A DNA stretch of 64,000 nucleotides, taken from positions 372,001 through 436,000 of the forward strand of contig NZ_CP139979.1 of assembly GCF_034424525.1 (NCBI RefSeq), given 5' to 3'. Every line of letters begins with the position of its first letter. Within the stretch, counting starts at the first letter, position 1. Origin of the DNA: Sphingobium yanoikuyae (GTDB taxonomy: Bacteria > Pseudomonadota > Alphaproteobacteria > Sphingomonadales > Sphingomonadaceae). Below are positions 34,299 through 43,450 of this stretch, piece after piece. A program made the position numbers and the translations under genes. The notes beneath the pieces were generated by a model that was given only the letters and a program-made list of their open reading frames with translations, did not search any database and was not told where the DNA came from.

Positions 34299-34369
34299 CC
34301 AGCCCGCTCCCCCACCCGGCCACCCTTCAAGATACTGCCGTTAGGTGGCCGGGTGGGGGAGCGGGCTGG
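34299..34369. repeat. 26-bp perfect inverted repeat between fmt and recR
   Basis: The arms at 34299-34324 and 34344-34369 are exact inverted copies (core CCCGCTCCCCCACCCGGCC), separated by 19 bp. The first arm lies 20 bp upstream of the fmt start. The recR start is 88 bp beyond the second arm. In either leader RNA this would form a very strong hairpin. Confidence 0.85.
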
Positions 34370-34457
34370 CACCGCATTTGAAATGCGCCATCGGCGTATT
34401 TCCAAGTCCGTCCTCAAAGCTCTTGTCGGAAAGACATGCAACCCCTTATCTCACGAT

Positions 34458-35054
34458 ATGGCTTCACCTGAAATCGAGACGCTGACCCAGGCGCTGTCGC
34501 GACTGCCCGGCCTTGGCCCCCGTTCGGCGCGCCGCGCGGTGCTGCATCTGCTCAAGAAGCGCGAGGGCGCGCTGGAGCCGCTGCTGCGCGCGCTGGCGGC
34601 GGTCAACGAACGGCTGGTCACCTGCCAGACCTGCGGCAATGTCGACACGGTCGATCCCTGCGGCATCTGCGCCGATCCGCGCCGCGATGCGCGGGCGCTG
34701 TGCGTGGTGGAGGATGTCGCGGACCTGTGGGCGCTGGACAAGTCGCGCCTCTTCCCCGGCCGCTTCCATGTGCTGGGCGGCCGCCTCTCTGCACTGGAGG
34801 GGGTGCGGCCCGAGGATTTGAGCATCGATGCGCTGGTCGCGCGGGTCGAGGCCGGCGGCATAGATGAGGTGGTGCTGGCGATGAACGCCACGCTGGAGGG
34901 GCAGACCACCGCCCATTATCTGGCCGAGCGGCTGGAGCGCTTCCCGATCCGCCTGACCCAGCTGGCCCATGGCGTGCCGGTGGGCGGCGAACTCGACTAT
35001 CTGGACGAGGGCACGCTGGCCCAGGCGCTGCGCGCGCGGCGACCGCTGGGCTGA
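34458..35054 (+). CDS. recR: Recombination mediator RecR
   Basis: This is a 198-aa protein (exact family length) that loads RecA with RecF/RecO. It has an N-terminal HhH ([20 protein letters not shown]), a four-Cys zinc finger ([20 protein letters not shown]) and a Toprim domain ([15 protein letters not shown]), ending with a Walker-B-like [23 protein letters not shown] 34458 starts MASPEIETL. It is divergent from fmt. Confidence 0.97.
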   Translation: MASPEIETLTQALSRLPGLGPRSARRAVLHLLKKREGALEPLLRALAAVNERLVTCQTCGNVDTVDPCGICADPRRDARALCVVEDVADLWALDKSRLFPGRFHVLGGRLSALEGVRPEDLSIDALVARVEAGGIDEVVLAMNATLEGQTTAHYLAERLERFPIRLTQLAHGVPVGGELDYLDEGTLAQALRARRPLG

Positions 35055-35511
35055 GGGACGGCCCAAAGGCGGGGGCACGCGTCTCCCGAAGTTCACACCG
35101 TTATCGGGCTTTTTGGGCGAAATGCGCCGGGAACGCGCCTGCGACGCGCCGGCTTTGCGCCGGTGGCGCGTCACCACCCATGGGGTGTCGGTGTCGAATC
35201 TGCGCCCGCATCGCCCCTGCGACGCGACAATCGCGCTTCTGCCGCGCACCAGGAACGCCTCTATGGCGCGATCACCACGCGTCGATGGCTCGTGCGCAGC
35301 GGGCCATGACAGGGGTAAAAGGGCAGGAGGATGATGATCCATCCGGGCAGTAGATCAGACAAGCGGCGTGTAGGACAGGCCGGATGATGGACGGGAAGGG
35401 CGGCGGATTTGGGTGGGAAGCGGACTGGCGGCTTGTAAAGCAAAATTGTGCAATAGCGGACACGCCTTGACGCTTAGGCCAAAATTAACTTGCGGTTGCT
35501 CATATGCACAT
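35055..35511. other. Intergenic region without a gene
   Basis: This 457-bp stretch carries no convincing CDS. The part 35090-35290 read on the - strand gives the residue string SPKKPDNGVNFGRR, which I recall as a recurrent spurious translation in sphingomonad genomes, so it may be a dispersed non-coding repeat. The last 100 bp become AT-richer and should hold the promoter of the next gene. No clear terminator for recR is seen. Confidence 0.35.
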
Positions 35512-36006
35512 ATGAACGAAACAAATGAAAAGCGCCACCGCAAAGTTGCTAGCTTAGTGGCTCCTATCGTTGCAGGCCCCGCTTTTTGTTTTTCGATTGT
35601 GGTTTTCCTTCTGCTCCTTATGGTTCTGGCCGGGAAAGGAGGAGCTACTGGAGAGGCTGGCGCATTTGTATTTTCAGCCGGTCTGTTCATGGGGCTGACG
35701 TTATCGGTGCCTGTCGGTTATGTCATTAGCGTGGCATTTACATTCCCTTGCGCTGCATTTTTGGACGAACGAGCGAGCGTTGATGCCAGATGGGCAAGAC
35801 TTGGCAGATGGATCGCTGTGGGCAGCATCGGCGGTGCGTTGTTCGGCATCTTTCTGATCTTACTGATCCGTCCCGGCAACAGTGCGAAAGAGGCATTCCT
35901 ACTGGTGCCAGTGATCATCATCGGCAATATAGCAGCAGGTGCAGCCACCGCTTGGCTTCGCCATGCGATTATTCATCACGGCTCGGGACGCAAAAGGATC
36001 ATATAG
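35512..36006 (+). CDS. Hypothetical membrane protein, 164 aa
   Basis: This is a four-TM protein (GPAFCFSIVVFLLLLMVLAG, FSAGLFMGLTLSVPVGYVIS, WIAVGSIGGALFGIFLILLI, FLLVPVIIIGNIAAGAATAW). I know no family. Its codons are clearly more AT-rich than those of recR and the Rieske gene on either side, suggesting late acquisition. ATG 35512 is chosen since the 30 residues before it read through the AT-rich leader. Confidence 0.65.
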   Translation: MNETNEKRHRKVASLVAPIVAGPAFCFSIVVFLLLLMVLAGKGGATGEAGAFVFSAGLFMGLTLSVPVGYVISVAFTFPCAAFLDERASVDARWARLGRWIAVGSIGGALFGIFLILLIRPGNSAKEAFLLVPVIIIGNIAAGAATAWLRHAIIHHGSGRKRII

Positions 36007-36186
36007 CCCATCGCTTGCATCGCATTCGGCGGTCTAATTTCTCAGGCGTCGTAGCTTGATCTCCAGCGTCAGCTTTGGCGCGTTCAGCATCGCAAAAACA
36101 ATGACCAAAAATGGTCGGCAGCGGTCAAAGCCCGATCCTCGTCATTGCTTTGCTGCGCTTGGAATGACGGGGCGGGCCTGCGTCTC

Positions 36187-36525
36187 TCAGGCGCCCGCCG
36201 GGGTCCGGGTAATGCGCATATGCTGGCGCTGGCGGGCGTGGGCGGGTTCCTGGTCGCCCAATATCTCTTCGGTCAGCGAGACATGGGCGAGGGTCAGCAT
36301 CATGTCCATCAGCCCTTGCTCGGCCGGCGGCAGGGCGTCGAGCGGGTAGCGGTCGAGATGGGCGAGGGCGGCGTCGAGCAAAGGCGCGGCCGCCGCGAAG
36401 AAGGCGGTGCGGTCGGCGGGGGCGGCATCGCCGCGCCGGGCGGCGCGGGCGATCGATCCGTCGATCGCCCAGCGATCGGCAAAGGGGGCGAGCGCATCGA
36501 AACCAGCGGGGAGGAGCGTGGTCAT
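36187..36525 (-). CDS. Small protein coupled to the Rieske oxygenase
   Basis: This is a 112-aa Ala-rich soluble protein (MTTLLPAGFDALAPFADRWA to RQRQHMRITRTPAGA). It starts inside the stop codon of the Rieske oxygenase gene (ATGA overlap), so it is made with it and may be an accessory subunit. I recognise no domain. About 180 bp downstream, up to the membrane-protein gene, hold nothing clear. Confidence 0.7.
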   Translation of the reverse strand: MTTLLPAGFDALAPFADRWAIDGSIARAARRGDAAPADRTAFFAAAAPLLDAALAHLDRYPLDALPPAEQGLMDMMLTLAHVSLTEEILGDQEPAHARQRQHMRITRTPAGA

Positions 36526-37748
36526 GCCATTGCCTCCGCCCGCGAGACGGGCCGGGGCGCAGTGCCGGCCAGGTCGGCACGATAGGCCTGCACCCTTTCG
36601 TCGACGGCGGTGAAGAGGTGGCGGCACAGCGCCTCCTGCGCCTGGAAATGGATATGTTTGAGCGCGCCGCTGTTGAGGCCGCGCTGCCCCGCCTCGATCA
36701 CGTCGCGATCCTCGGCATGGATGTCGCGGGCGCTGGCCATGGCATATTCGCGGGCATAGCGGCGGCTGGCGCAGTCATCCTCGCCCTTCCAGTAGAGGCG
36801 GATCACGCCGCGCGAGCGGCGCGCGTCGATCGGCCAGACGGTGTGGGAGAAGGGCTGGGCCGGCGATCCGAGGATGAAGAAATTGGGAAAGAGCGCGAGA
36901 TAGTCGCGGCTGTGCGGGCCGGCGGTGCCGTCGGTCATGGCGAAGCGGGCGGCGCGGCCGAAGGATTGCGCCTGCACGGGCTTGGGTGCGGGATCGGGAT
37001 TGGTCCAGATCGTCTGGGTGCGATGGGGGCCGTGAAAGCCCATCTTCACCGGATAGCCGAACGGATTATCCTCGCCCACCGCCGGTGCGCCGGAGCGGGG
37101 ATGGATGAAGCGGAGATGGTAATTTTCCTGGAAATTGTCGTAGGTCAGCTTCCAGTTGGCGTCGATCTCATAGACATATTCGGAGAAGGTGGTGGCCTGC
37201 GCTGCGGGGAAGCCGTCGAGCATAGTCGCATAGGGGCCAAGATCGTCGCGCAGGCCTTTGTCCGGCGTGCCGAGATGGACGAAGATCAGCCCGCCGCAGA
37301 TGTCGAGCGCGACGCGGGGCAGGGCGCAGTCGGCCTTGTCGATGAAGAAGCGATCGAAATCGGGGGCGGCGAGCAGCGCGCCATCGGTGCCGAAGGACCA
37401 GCGATGATAGGGGCAGGAGAAGGTGCTTCGCCTGCCGCTTTCCTCCTCGACCAGCTGGGTGCCGCGATGGGTGCAGACATTGTGGAAGGCGCGAATCTCG
37501 CCATCGCGGCCGCGCACGATCAGCAGCGACACATTGAATGCCTCGATCTCGCGGCGGATGAAGCTGCCGCTGTCGGGCAGTTCGCAGACATGGCCGAGCT
37601 GCAACCAGGCGCGGCGGAACACCGCTTCCCGTTCCAGCTCGAACCAGGCCGGATCATGATAGGGGGCGGCCGGGATCGGCGCGGTGCCGAGCCAGGCCAG
37701 ACTGTCGTCGCTCATGCCCTGAAAGCCGGGCCGTTCGCCGTGCATCAT
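36522..37748 (-). CDS. Rieske-type aromatic-ring/quaternary-amine oxygenase, alpha subunit
   Basis: This is a 408-aa terminal oxygenase. The Rieske [2Fe-2S] ligands are in NVCTHRGTQLV and FSCPYHRWSFG (CxH...CxxH). The mononuclear iron site is in NFQENYHLRFIH, with the bridging acid two residues before the His. The family covers ring-hydroxylating dioxygenases and carnitine/stachydrine-type monooxygenases; the substrate cannot be read from sequence. No reductase or ferredoxin gene is adjacent. The upstream tetR gene and the palindrome at 37797 suggest induction by a ligand. Confidence 0.9.
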   Translation of the reverse strand: MMHGERPGFQGMSDDSLAWLGTAPIPAAPYHDPAWFELEREAVFRRAWLQLGHVCELPDSGSFIRREIEAFNVSLLIVRGRDGEIRAFHNVCTHRGTQLVEEESGRRSTFSCPYHRWSFGTDGALLAAPDFDRFFIDKADCALPRVALDICGGLIFVHLGTPDKGLRDDLGPYATMLDGFPAAQATTFSEYVYEIDANWKLTYDNFQENYHLRFIHPRSGAPAVGEDNPFGYPVKMGFHGPHRTQTIWTNPDPAPKPVQAQSFGRAARFAMTDGTAGPHSRDYLALFPNFFILGSPAQPFSHTVWPIDARRSRGVIRLYWKGEDDCASRRYAREYAMASARDIHAEDRDVIEAGQRGLNSGALKHIHFQAQEALCRHLFTAVDERVQAYRADLAGTAPRPVSRAEAMA

Positions 37749-37796
37749 CGCTCTCCGCTGTCTATCTTTTCGACAGCATGAGCGGGCCAGTCTGAA

Positions 37797-37818
37797 TTTG
37801 CAACACTATTGTTGTAAA
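37797..37818. promoter_or_regulatory. Palindromic operator before the Rieske gene
   Basis: TTTGCAACA and TTGTTGTAAA form a 22-bp near-perfect dyad (one mismatch per arm) between the tetR stop (37824) and the Rieske start (37748). Size and symmetry fit a TetR-dimer site. It is the only clear dyad in the gap. Confidence 0.65.
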
Positions 37819-37823
37819 TTTTG

Positions 37824-38414
37824 TCAGTCGTCTGCGATGCCATCCCGGCGCAACACCCGCTGCTGTTCCTGGCGGAAGCGGGCGATGGTGGCTTCGGTGT
37901 CGAGATCGGGGGCGACGCGATGGCGAAAGACCCGCGGGCCGATCAGCGCGCTGGTGAGCAGCATCACGCAATAGACTTCGGCGTCGACCGGCTCGTCGGG
38001 GAAGGCGGCGGCAAGGCTGGTGCCGATGCCCGATACCAGGGCGTCCCAATGCGGATAGCTGGCGCGGATGTCACCGGGTGCGATGAAATCCTCGATCCAC
38101 AGCGACATGATAGCGGGATTGTCGAGCACGAAGCGGGTGACATAGTCGATCCGCGCCTGGCGCGGCAGTTCCGGGCGGAAGGCGGCAACGATCTGCTGCG
38201 AGGACCAGAGTTTCACCGCCGCGACCAAGGCGTCACGATCGGTGAAATGATAATAGATGGTGGTGCGGTTGACCCCGGCGGCGCGGGCGAGGGCGGACAG
38301 CGACAGCGCATCGATGCCGCGATCGGCGATCAGCCCGACCGCCAGCTCGATCAGCATCTGGTGGGTATCCTCGAAGGATTTGTAGCGGCGCTGCTGTGCG
38401 GTTTCGTCGGTCAC
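37824..38414 (-). CDS. TetR-family transcriptional regulator
   Basis: This is a 196-aa repressor: an N-terminal HTH ([33 protein letters not shown]) and a helical ligand domain. The GTG at 38414 has AGGAG four bases upstream. It precedes the Rieske gene on the same strand with 75 bp between, which contain a TetR-like palindrome, so it probably controls that operon. Confidence 0.92.
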   Translation of the reverse strand: MTDETAQQRRYKSFEDTHQMLIELAVGLIADRGIDALSLSALARAAGVNRTTIYYHFTDRDALVAAVKLWSSQQIVAAFRPELPRQARIDYVTRFVLDNPAIMSLWIEDFIAPGDIRASYPHWDALVSGIGTSLAAAFPDEPVDAEVYCVMLLTSALIGPRVFRHRVAPDLDTEATIARFRQEQQRVLRRDGIADD

Positions 38415-38513
38415 GCTCCTTCGCCTAGACCCCGCCGAGCGGGGCGGCAAGCGGTGCGTGGGCCAGCGCCCGTCTCGCTTGAAATTTTCCTCCGTTCCGC
38501 TTATGTTTTGGCC

Positions 38514-39044
38514 ATGGCCATTCTTCCAATCCTTGAGGCGCCCGATCCGCGCCTGCGTACCATCTCGACCCCTGTAGAGGCGATCGACGACGATCTGCAG
38601 CGTCTGATCGACGACATGTTCGAAACCATGTATGACGCGCCGGGCATCGGCCTGGCCGCGATCCAGGTGGGGGTGCCCAAGCGCATCCTGGTGATGGATC
38701 TGCAGGAACCGGAATCGGATGAGGAAGGCGCGCCGCCGGTCAAGAAGCCGATGGTGTTCATCAATCCGGAAATCCTGAAGGAATCGGACGAGCAGTCGGT
38801 CTATAATGAAGGCTGCCTGTCGGTGCCCGACCAGTTTGCCGAGGTGGAGCGCCCGGCGGTGATCCGCGCCAGCTGGATGGACCGCGACGGCCGCATCCAC
38901 GAGGAACAGCTGGAAGGGCTGCTCGCCACCTGTCTGCAGCATGAGATGGACCATCTCGAAGGCGTGCTGTTCATCGACCATCTGTCGCGCCTGAAGCGCG
39001 ACATGCTGCTCAAGAAGCTGAACAAGGCCCGCCGCGCGGCCTGA
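38514..39044 (+). CDS. def: Peptide deformylase
   Basis: This is a 176-aa metalloenzyme that removes the N-formyl group from new proteins. The three motifs are intact: [20 protein letters not shown] and [15 protein letters not shown]. The ATG at 38514 gives [16 protein letters not shown] strong terminator follows at 39072. Confidence 0.98.
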   Translation: MAILPILEAPDPRLRTISTPVEAIDDDLQRLIDDMFETMYDAPGIGLAAIQVGVPKRILVMDLQEPESDEEGAPPVKKPMVFINPEILKESDEQSVYNEGCLSVPDQFAEVERPAVIRASWMDRDGRIHEEQLEGLLATCLQHEMDHLEGVLFIDHLSRLKRDMLLKKLNKARRAA

Positions 39045-39071
39045 TCGCGGCTTGGCCGCTGGCTGATGGAC

Positions 39072-39106
39072 AAGAAGCGTCCTGCCGCAAGGCAGGGCGC
39101 TTCTTT
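39072..39106. terminator. Intrinsic terminator after def
   Basis: AAGAAGCG.CCTGCC-GCAA-GGCAGG.CGCTTCTT, with a T run on the + side and an A run on the other. It ends def and could also serve the convergent J-like gene (stop at 39126). Confidence 0.85.
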
Positions 39107-39125
39107 CCTATGCGCGATCGCCGGT

Positions 39126-40886
39126 TCAGATGTGCGGCAACAGGGCGGCGCGGGTGGCCTTGTTTGCATCCAGCGCGGCATCCAGCAGGGCGATATGGGT
39201 CAGGCATTGTTCCCGATCCTTGCCCTTGTTCTGGAAGGCGGCGCTGACCTGATCGAGCGACAGGCCGGACTGGTCGATCACGCGCTGCACGATCTGGCCG
39301 GGGATGGAGAAGCTGCCGCCCGTCGGCGGAAGCACCGGATTGTCGGGCATGGCGATGACCAGGTCGGCGACCTGCGCCCGCGCCGGATCCCGCAGATCGG
39401 CCGGGATCAGCTCGGGATCGGCAAAGGCGCCATGCTTGGCCGCCTCGGCGCAGGCGTGCCAATGATCGCCCTTGAGTGCGCGTTCTTCCTTCAGCCGCTG
39501 GCGCTGCATCGCGATCAGGCTGTCGCCGCCCTTCTGCCGCGCGAGCAGGGCATAGCGATTGCGGATGATGCCGGTCATCGCCTCGACATAGCGGGCGCGG
39601 GTCCACCCCATGCCCATGCCGGCGCGCCAGTTGCTGGCGAAGAGCGCATGGACGAGCGGCGCCTGGGCATTGAGTAGGTCGAGCGGGATATCCTTGCCGA
39701 AGGCAGCGCGTACCGCCGCCTGCATGTCGGCCGCGACATCGCCCAGGCCGCCGGGTACGCGTGGGGCGGTGGCGACGGGGATGTCGCTGGCGCTCGGCAG
39801 ACTGGGCATGGGCGATCCATTGTCCTGACAGCGCGCCATGGCACCGAGTAACTGCAGCAGGACGACGCCGAACAGGATGCGACCGCCGAAGGATGCGATC
39901 GCTAGGCCCGTGCGTTCCTCGCGCAGGGCAATGCGATGCCAGTCCAGCCGTTGCTCCAGTTCGGGATAGTCACGGCGGATCGTCGTTATCAGTTCGTCAA
40001 CCTTGGCGCCCTGCCACCATAGCGCCCAGCTCTGCCCCGGCCGGGTCGGCTTGGCCAATTGCTGCCAGGCGCGATGGAGCGGGTGGCCTTTCTGTTGCAC
40101 CTGCTGGGCGAAGCGGTCGGAGGCGAGGCGCCGGTTGATGAAGTCGACTGCCGGTGGCGCGTCGATCTGGCCGTCCAGCGCCTCCCAGCCGAACAGGCGG
40201 GCGGCCGGAGCGAGCAGCGGCTGGGCGCGGGGCCAGGAGCCGGCTAGGATGTTGGCGAGCCAGTCGTCGATGCGGGCATGCAGGTCGATCGCGCCATCCT
40301 GCGCTTCGGCATGGATGCGGCTGATCAGGGTAGTGCCGTTGACGATGTCCGTCGGATGCATCGGACGATCCTGCGACTCCGCGTCCGGATCGGGATAGAG
40401 CAGGGCATGGAGCGCATGGTCGGCGCGGCTGAGATCCTGCACCTCCGCGCGCGTCACCGTCGGCACGATCAGCGCGTCGGCCCCGTCGGGCAGGGGCAGG
40501 GCGATCGCATCGCCCCCATCCGTCGCGATCCGGCAATCCGGCGCGATGGGCGGCATGCGCCAATCCGGGGGCGGCGTTGCGGGCGCGATCGACAAGGGGG
40601 CGAATGCGATATCGCATGTGGCCGGAAGGGAGCCACTGAAAGCCACGTTCGGCGACGGGACGATGACTTCTATCCCGTCAATCATGATGCCGGTGGACGG
40701 CGCATCCGCCACCTCGCCCGATGCCAGCATCAGGGCCTGGTCGCGAGCGTCGCGCAGCGCGGCAAAGCCATCCCGATCCTGGTCCGGATCGATGGCGCGC
40801 AGCCGGGCGGCATAGGCACGGCGGATCGCCTTACTGTCCGCCGTCGCCTCTATCCCCAGCAATTGCCAGGCGTTCGAAGGGCTCAC
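39126..40886 (-). CDS. J-domain-like partner of HscC
   Basis: This is a 586-aa protein. Residues 1-50 resemble a J domain (AWQLLGIEATADSKAIRRAY, then GFAALRDARDQAL), but the HPD tripeptide is replaced by DPDQD. A single TM helix lies near residue 350 (FGGRILFGVVLLQLLGAMA). The rest is helical with no named domain. In E. coli HscC works with DjlB/DjlC, which have similar degenerate J domains. Here the gene starts inside the hscC stop codon (overlap 40883-40886), supporting the same pairing. Confidence 0.8.
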   Translation of the reverse strand: MSPSNAWQLLGIEATADSKAIRRAYAARLRAIDPDQDRDGFAALRDARDQALMLASGEVADAPSTGIMIDGIEVIVPSPNVAFSGSLPATCDIAFAPLSIAPATPPPDWRMPPIAPDCRIATDGGDAIALPLPDGADALIVPTVTRAEVQDLSRADHALHALLYPDPDAESQDRPMHPTDIVNGTTLISRIHAEAQDGAIDLHARIDDWLANILAGSWPRAQPLLAPAARLFGWEALDGQIDAPPAVDFINRRLASDRFAQQVQQKGHPLHRAWQQLAKPTRPGQSWALWWQGAKVDELITTIRRDYPELEQRLDWHRIALREERTGLAIASFGGRILFGVVLLQLLGAMARCQDNGSPMPSLPSASDIPVATAPRVPGGLGDVAADMQAAVRAAFGKDIPLDLLNAQAPLVHALFASNWRAGMGMGWTRARYVEAMTGIIRNRYALLARQKGGDSLIAMQRQRLKEERALKGDHWHACAEAAKHGAFADPELIPADLRDPARAQVADLVIAMPDNPVLPPTGGSFSIPGQIVQRVIDQSGLSLDQVSAAFQNKGKDREQCLTHIALLDAALDANKATRAALLPHI

Positions 40887-42589
40887 AGCCCATAATCCTT
40901 TTCGACCAGGTCCAGATTCTGGAGCAGGAGCCTGCGCTCCTCGGTTATCAGCCGGCTGTCCTGGGTTTCCAGCACCGACTGGAACTGGGTGATCCAGCGA
41001 CCAATGGCTTCGCGCCGCTCGCCGATGAAGGATTCGTATCCTTTGCGCGCGCGGGCGAGCGCCGCGACATTTTCCATCGCCTCGCGCGGGTGGAATTTGA
41101 GTGCGGCGAGGCGCGCCCGGCTTTCGGCCAGGTCGCGTTCGGCGCGCTGCTCGCTTTCGTCGACGATCACCAGATTGCGGCTCTGGCCCGTTTCCGGCAC
41201 CACGACGTCGACCTCCAGCAGGCCGCTGCTGTCATAGCTGAATCGGCAATCGACCAGTATCTCGCCGGCCGGGCGTGGCGGCACCGGGATGCTGATCGAC
41301 CCCAGCAGCACGTTGGAGGAGACTTCGCGCGCCTCACCCTGATAGATGCCGAATTCGATGTAGCGCTGATTGTCGGACACGGTGCGATAGGTTTCGACGC
41401 GGCTGACCGGGATGGCGGTGTTGCGTTCGATGATCGGCGAGAAGAGGCCATGATGGAAATGGCCGCGCGCGTCGCGCTCCGAATGGTTGACGCCCAGGGT
41501 GAAGGGACAGACGTCGGTCAGCCGGATCTCGTCGAGAGCGGCGTCCCTGGCCAGCAACCCCGCCTGCACCGCCGCGCCGAGCGCCACGGCATGATCGGGA
41601 TGGACCGTGCTGTTGGGGAAGCGGCCGAACATGCGGGTGATGGCGCGGCGGACGATGGGCATGCGCGTCGCCCCGCCGACCAGCACGACTTCACTGAGGG
41701 CGCGGACGTCGATGTTGGAATCCCGCAGGGATCGCAGCACAGGGTCGCGTAGCCGGGTGAGCAGCCCCTGGGCCTGTTCCTCCAGCGCACGGGTGGTGAT
41801 GCGGGTGCTGCGTTGCTCGTCGCCGATGACCAGCGTGAAGTCAGCTTCGTCGGCGAGGGACAGGGCCTGTTTCGTGGCTTCGGCCGCGACCTGCAGGCGG
41901 GCATCCAGGCGCTGCGGATCCTTGTCGTCCAGCGGCGTTTCGGCCTCCAGCGCGGCGCGGGCCAGTGCGATGATCGCGCTGTTGAAATCGTCGCCACCCA
42001 GATGATTGTCGCCCGATGAGGCGCGCACTTCGATGATGCCGTCGAACATCTCGACGATCGACACGTCGAAGGTACCGCCGCCCAGATCAAAGACCAGAAA
42101 GGGTTCATGCTCGTCGCGATCGTGGACGCCAAAGGCGAGCGCCGCCGCCGTCGGTTCGTTGATCAGGCGCCGCACGGTCAGGCCGGCAAGTTCGCCCGCG
42201 CGTCGCGTGGCCTTGCGCTGGCGATCGTTGAAATAGGCGGGCACCGTGATGACAGCTTCGCTGACCGGCTCGCCGCAAAAGGCCTCCGCATCGGCCTTGA
42301 GCGAGCGCAGGATGCAGGCGGACAATTCTTCGGGCGAGTAGCTGTGACCACTCATCGAGGCGCGGCGTTCCGTGCCCATATAGCGTTTGAAGCTGGCGAC
42401 GGTCCCGTCCGGGTCGGTGGTCAGCCGATCGCGTGCGGCGCGGCCGACATGGATCATGCCCATATTGTCCACGCTGACGATCGACGGTGTCAGCAAGTCG
42501 CCCAGCGCATTGGGCACTAGCTGTGCTGCGCCGTCCTTCCAGATAGCGGCGGCGCTATTGGTCGTTCCAAGATCGATACCGAGAATCAT
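40883..42589 (-). CDS. hscC: Hsp70-family chaperone HscC
   Basis: This is a 568-aa DnaK relative with an ATPase domain (MILGIDLGTTNSAAAIWKDG, LVFDLGGGTFDVSIVEMF, VVLVGGATRMPIVRRAI) and a substrate domain (DVCPFTLGVNHSERDARGHF). The length is shorter than DnaK (about 640), as for HscC. It is followed by its J-like partner in the same operon. HscC is a specialised Hsp70, not essential. Confidence 0.93.
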   Translation of the reverse strand: MILGIDLGTTNSAAAIWKDGAAQLVPNALGDLLTPSIVSVDNMGMIHVGRAARDRLTTDPDGTVASFKRYMGTERRASMSGHSYSPEELSACILRSLKADAEAFCGEPVSEAVITVPAYFNDRQRKATRRAGELAGLTVRRLINEPTAAALAFGVHDRDEHEPFLVFDLGGGTFDVSIVEMFDGIIEVRASSGDNHLGGDDFNSAIIALARAALEAETPLDDKDPQRLDARLQVAAEATKQALSLADEADFTLVIGDEQRSTRITTRALEEQAQGLLTRLRDPVLRSLRDSNIDVRALSEVVLVGGATRMPIVRRAITRMFGRFPNSTVHPDHAVALGAAVQAGLLARDAALDEIRLTDVCPFTLGVNHSERDARGHFHHGLFSPIIERNTAIPVSRVETYRTVSDNQRYIEFGIYQGEAREVSSNVLLGSISIPVPPRPAGEILVDCRFSYDSSGLLEVDVVVPETGQSRNLVIVDESEQRAERDLAESRARLAALKFHPREAMENVAALARARKGYESFIGERREAIGRWITQFQSVLETQDSRLITEERRLLLQNLDLVEKDYGL

Positions 42590-42686
42590 GATTTCCCCCC
42601 GGCCGGCACCTTATGCAAGGCGGTGGCGAAATCCACAGGGCTTTGTTCCGGGAAGATAAAATGCCGTCCACGAGCATGCGCCAAAG

Positions 42687-42723
42687 AAAAACCTCCCCAG
42701 GCAATGTGCCGGGGAGGTTTTTT
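42687..42723. terminator. Terminator at the end of the pst-pho operon
   Basis: AAAAACCTCCCC ... GGGGAGGTTTTTT with a 12-base loop. On the - strand it lies 26 bp after the phoB stop and has a U run; the opposite strand also ends in a T run, so it works both ways. Confidence 0.9.
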
Positions 42724-42748
42724 CTTGTCCGCATGCGCGGGGCGACGA

Positions 42749-43447
42749 TCAGTTCAGGCCGTCGGTGTCCAGCGCATAACCGGCCGAGCGGACGGTGCGG
42801 ATGATGTCGTGGCGGCCGTCGACATTGATAGCCTTGCGCAGGCGGCGGATATGAACGTCGACGGTGCGCAGTTCGATGTCGCTGTCCTGGCCCCAGACGC
42901 TGTCGAGCAGACGTTCGCGCGAGAAGACCCAGCCGGGATGCTCCAGGAAATGCTTCAGGAGGCGGAATTCGGTGGGGCCGAGCGGGATGACCTGGCCGCC
43001 GCGGCGGACCTTGTGGCCGACCGTGTCCATTTCGACATCGGCGAAGGTCAGCGTCTCGCCAGCCAGCGCCGGGCGCACGCGGCGCAGCACCGCGCCGACG
43101 CGGGCGACCAACTCGCGGGGCGAGAAGGGCTTGGTGACATAATCGTCGGCGCCGGTTTCCAGGCCGCGGACGCGATCCTCTTCCTCGCCGCGCGCGGTCA
43201 GCATGATGATCGGCACATTGGCGGTGCCGTTCATGCGGCGCAGGCGACGGCAGACCTCGATCCCTGACAGGCTTTCGACCATCCAGTCGAGCAGGACGAT
43301 ATCGGGCGTGTTTTCCTGCGCCATCAGCAGCGCTTCCTCGCCATCGACGGTATGGGCGACCTCGAAATCCTCACGCTTGAAATGCCAGATGAGCAGTTCG
43401 GCGAGCGCCGCGTCATCCTCCACCAACAGCATCTTCGCCCGCGCCAT
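42749..43447 (-). CDS. phoB: Phosphate response regulator PhoB
   Basis: This is a 232-aa OmpR-type regulator. The receiver domain has acidic pocket EDD, phospho-acceptor in DIVLLDWMVESLSG and Lys in DYVTKPFSPRELV. The winged-helix domain contains LTFADVEMDTVGHKV and SDIELRTVDVHIRRLRKAI. It is the last gene of the pst operon, 3 bp after phoU, and its kinase PhoR is upstream of pstS. Confidence 0.97.
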   Translation of the reverse strand: MARAKMLLVEDDAALAELLIWHFKREDFEVAHTVDGEEALLMAQENTPDIVLLDWMVESLSGIEVCRRLRRMNGTANVPIIMLTARGEEEDRVRGLETGADDYVTKPFSPRELVARVGAVLRRVRPALAGETLTFADVEMDTVGHKVRRGGQVIPLGPTEFRLLKHFLEHPGWVFSRERLLDSVWGQDSDIELRTVDVHIRRLRKAINVDGRHDIIRTVRSAGYALDTDGLN

Positions 43448-43450
43448 GCC

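Noticed and set aside
37821..38513. Long in-frame extension upstream of def
   Set aside because: It is antisense to tetR; the deformylase N-terminus begins at 38514.
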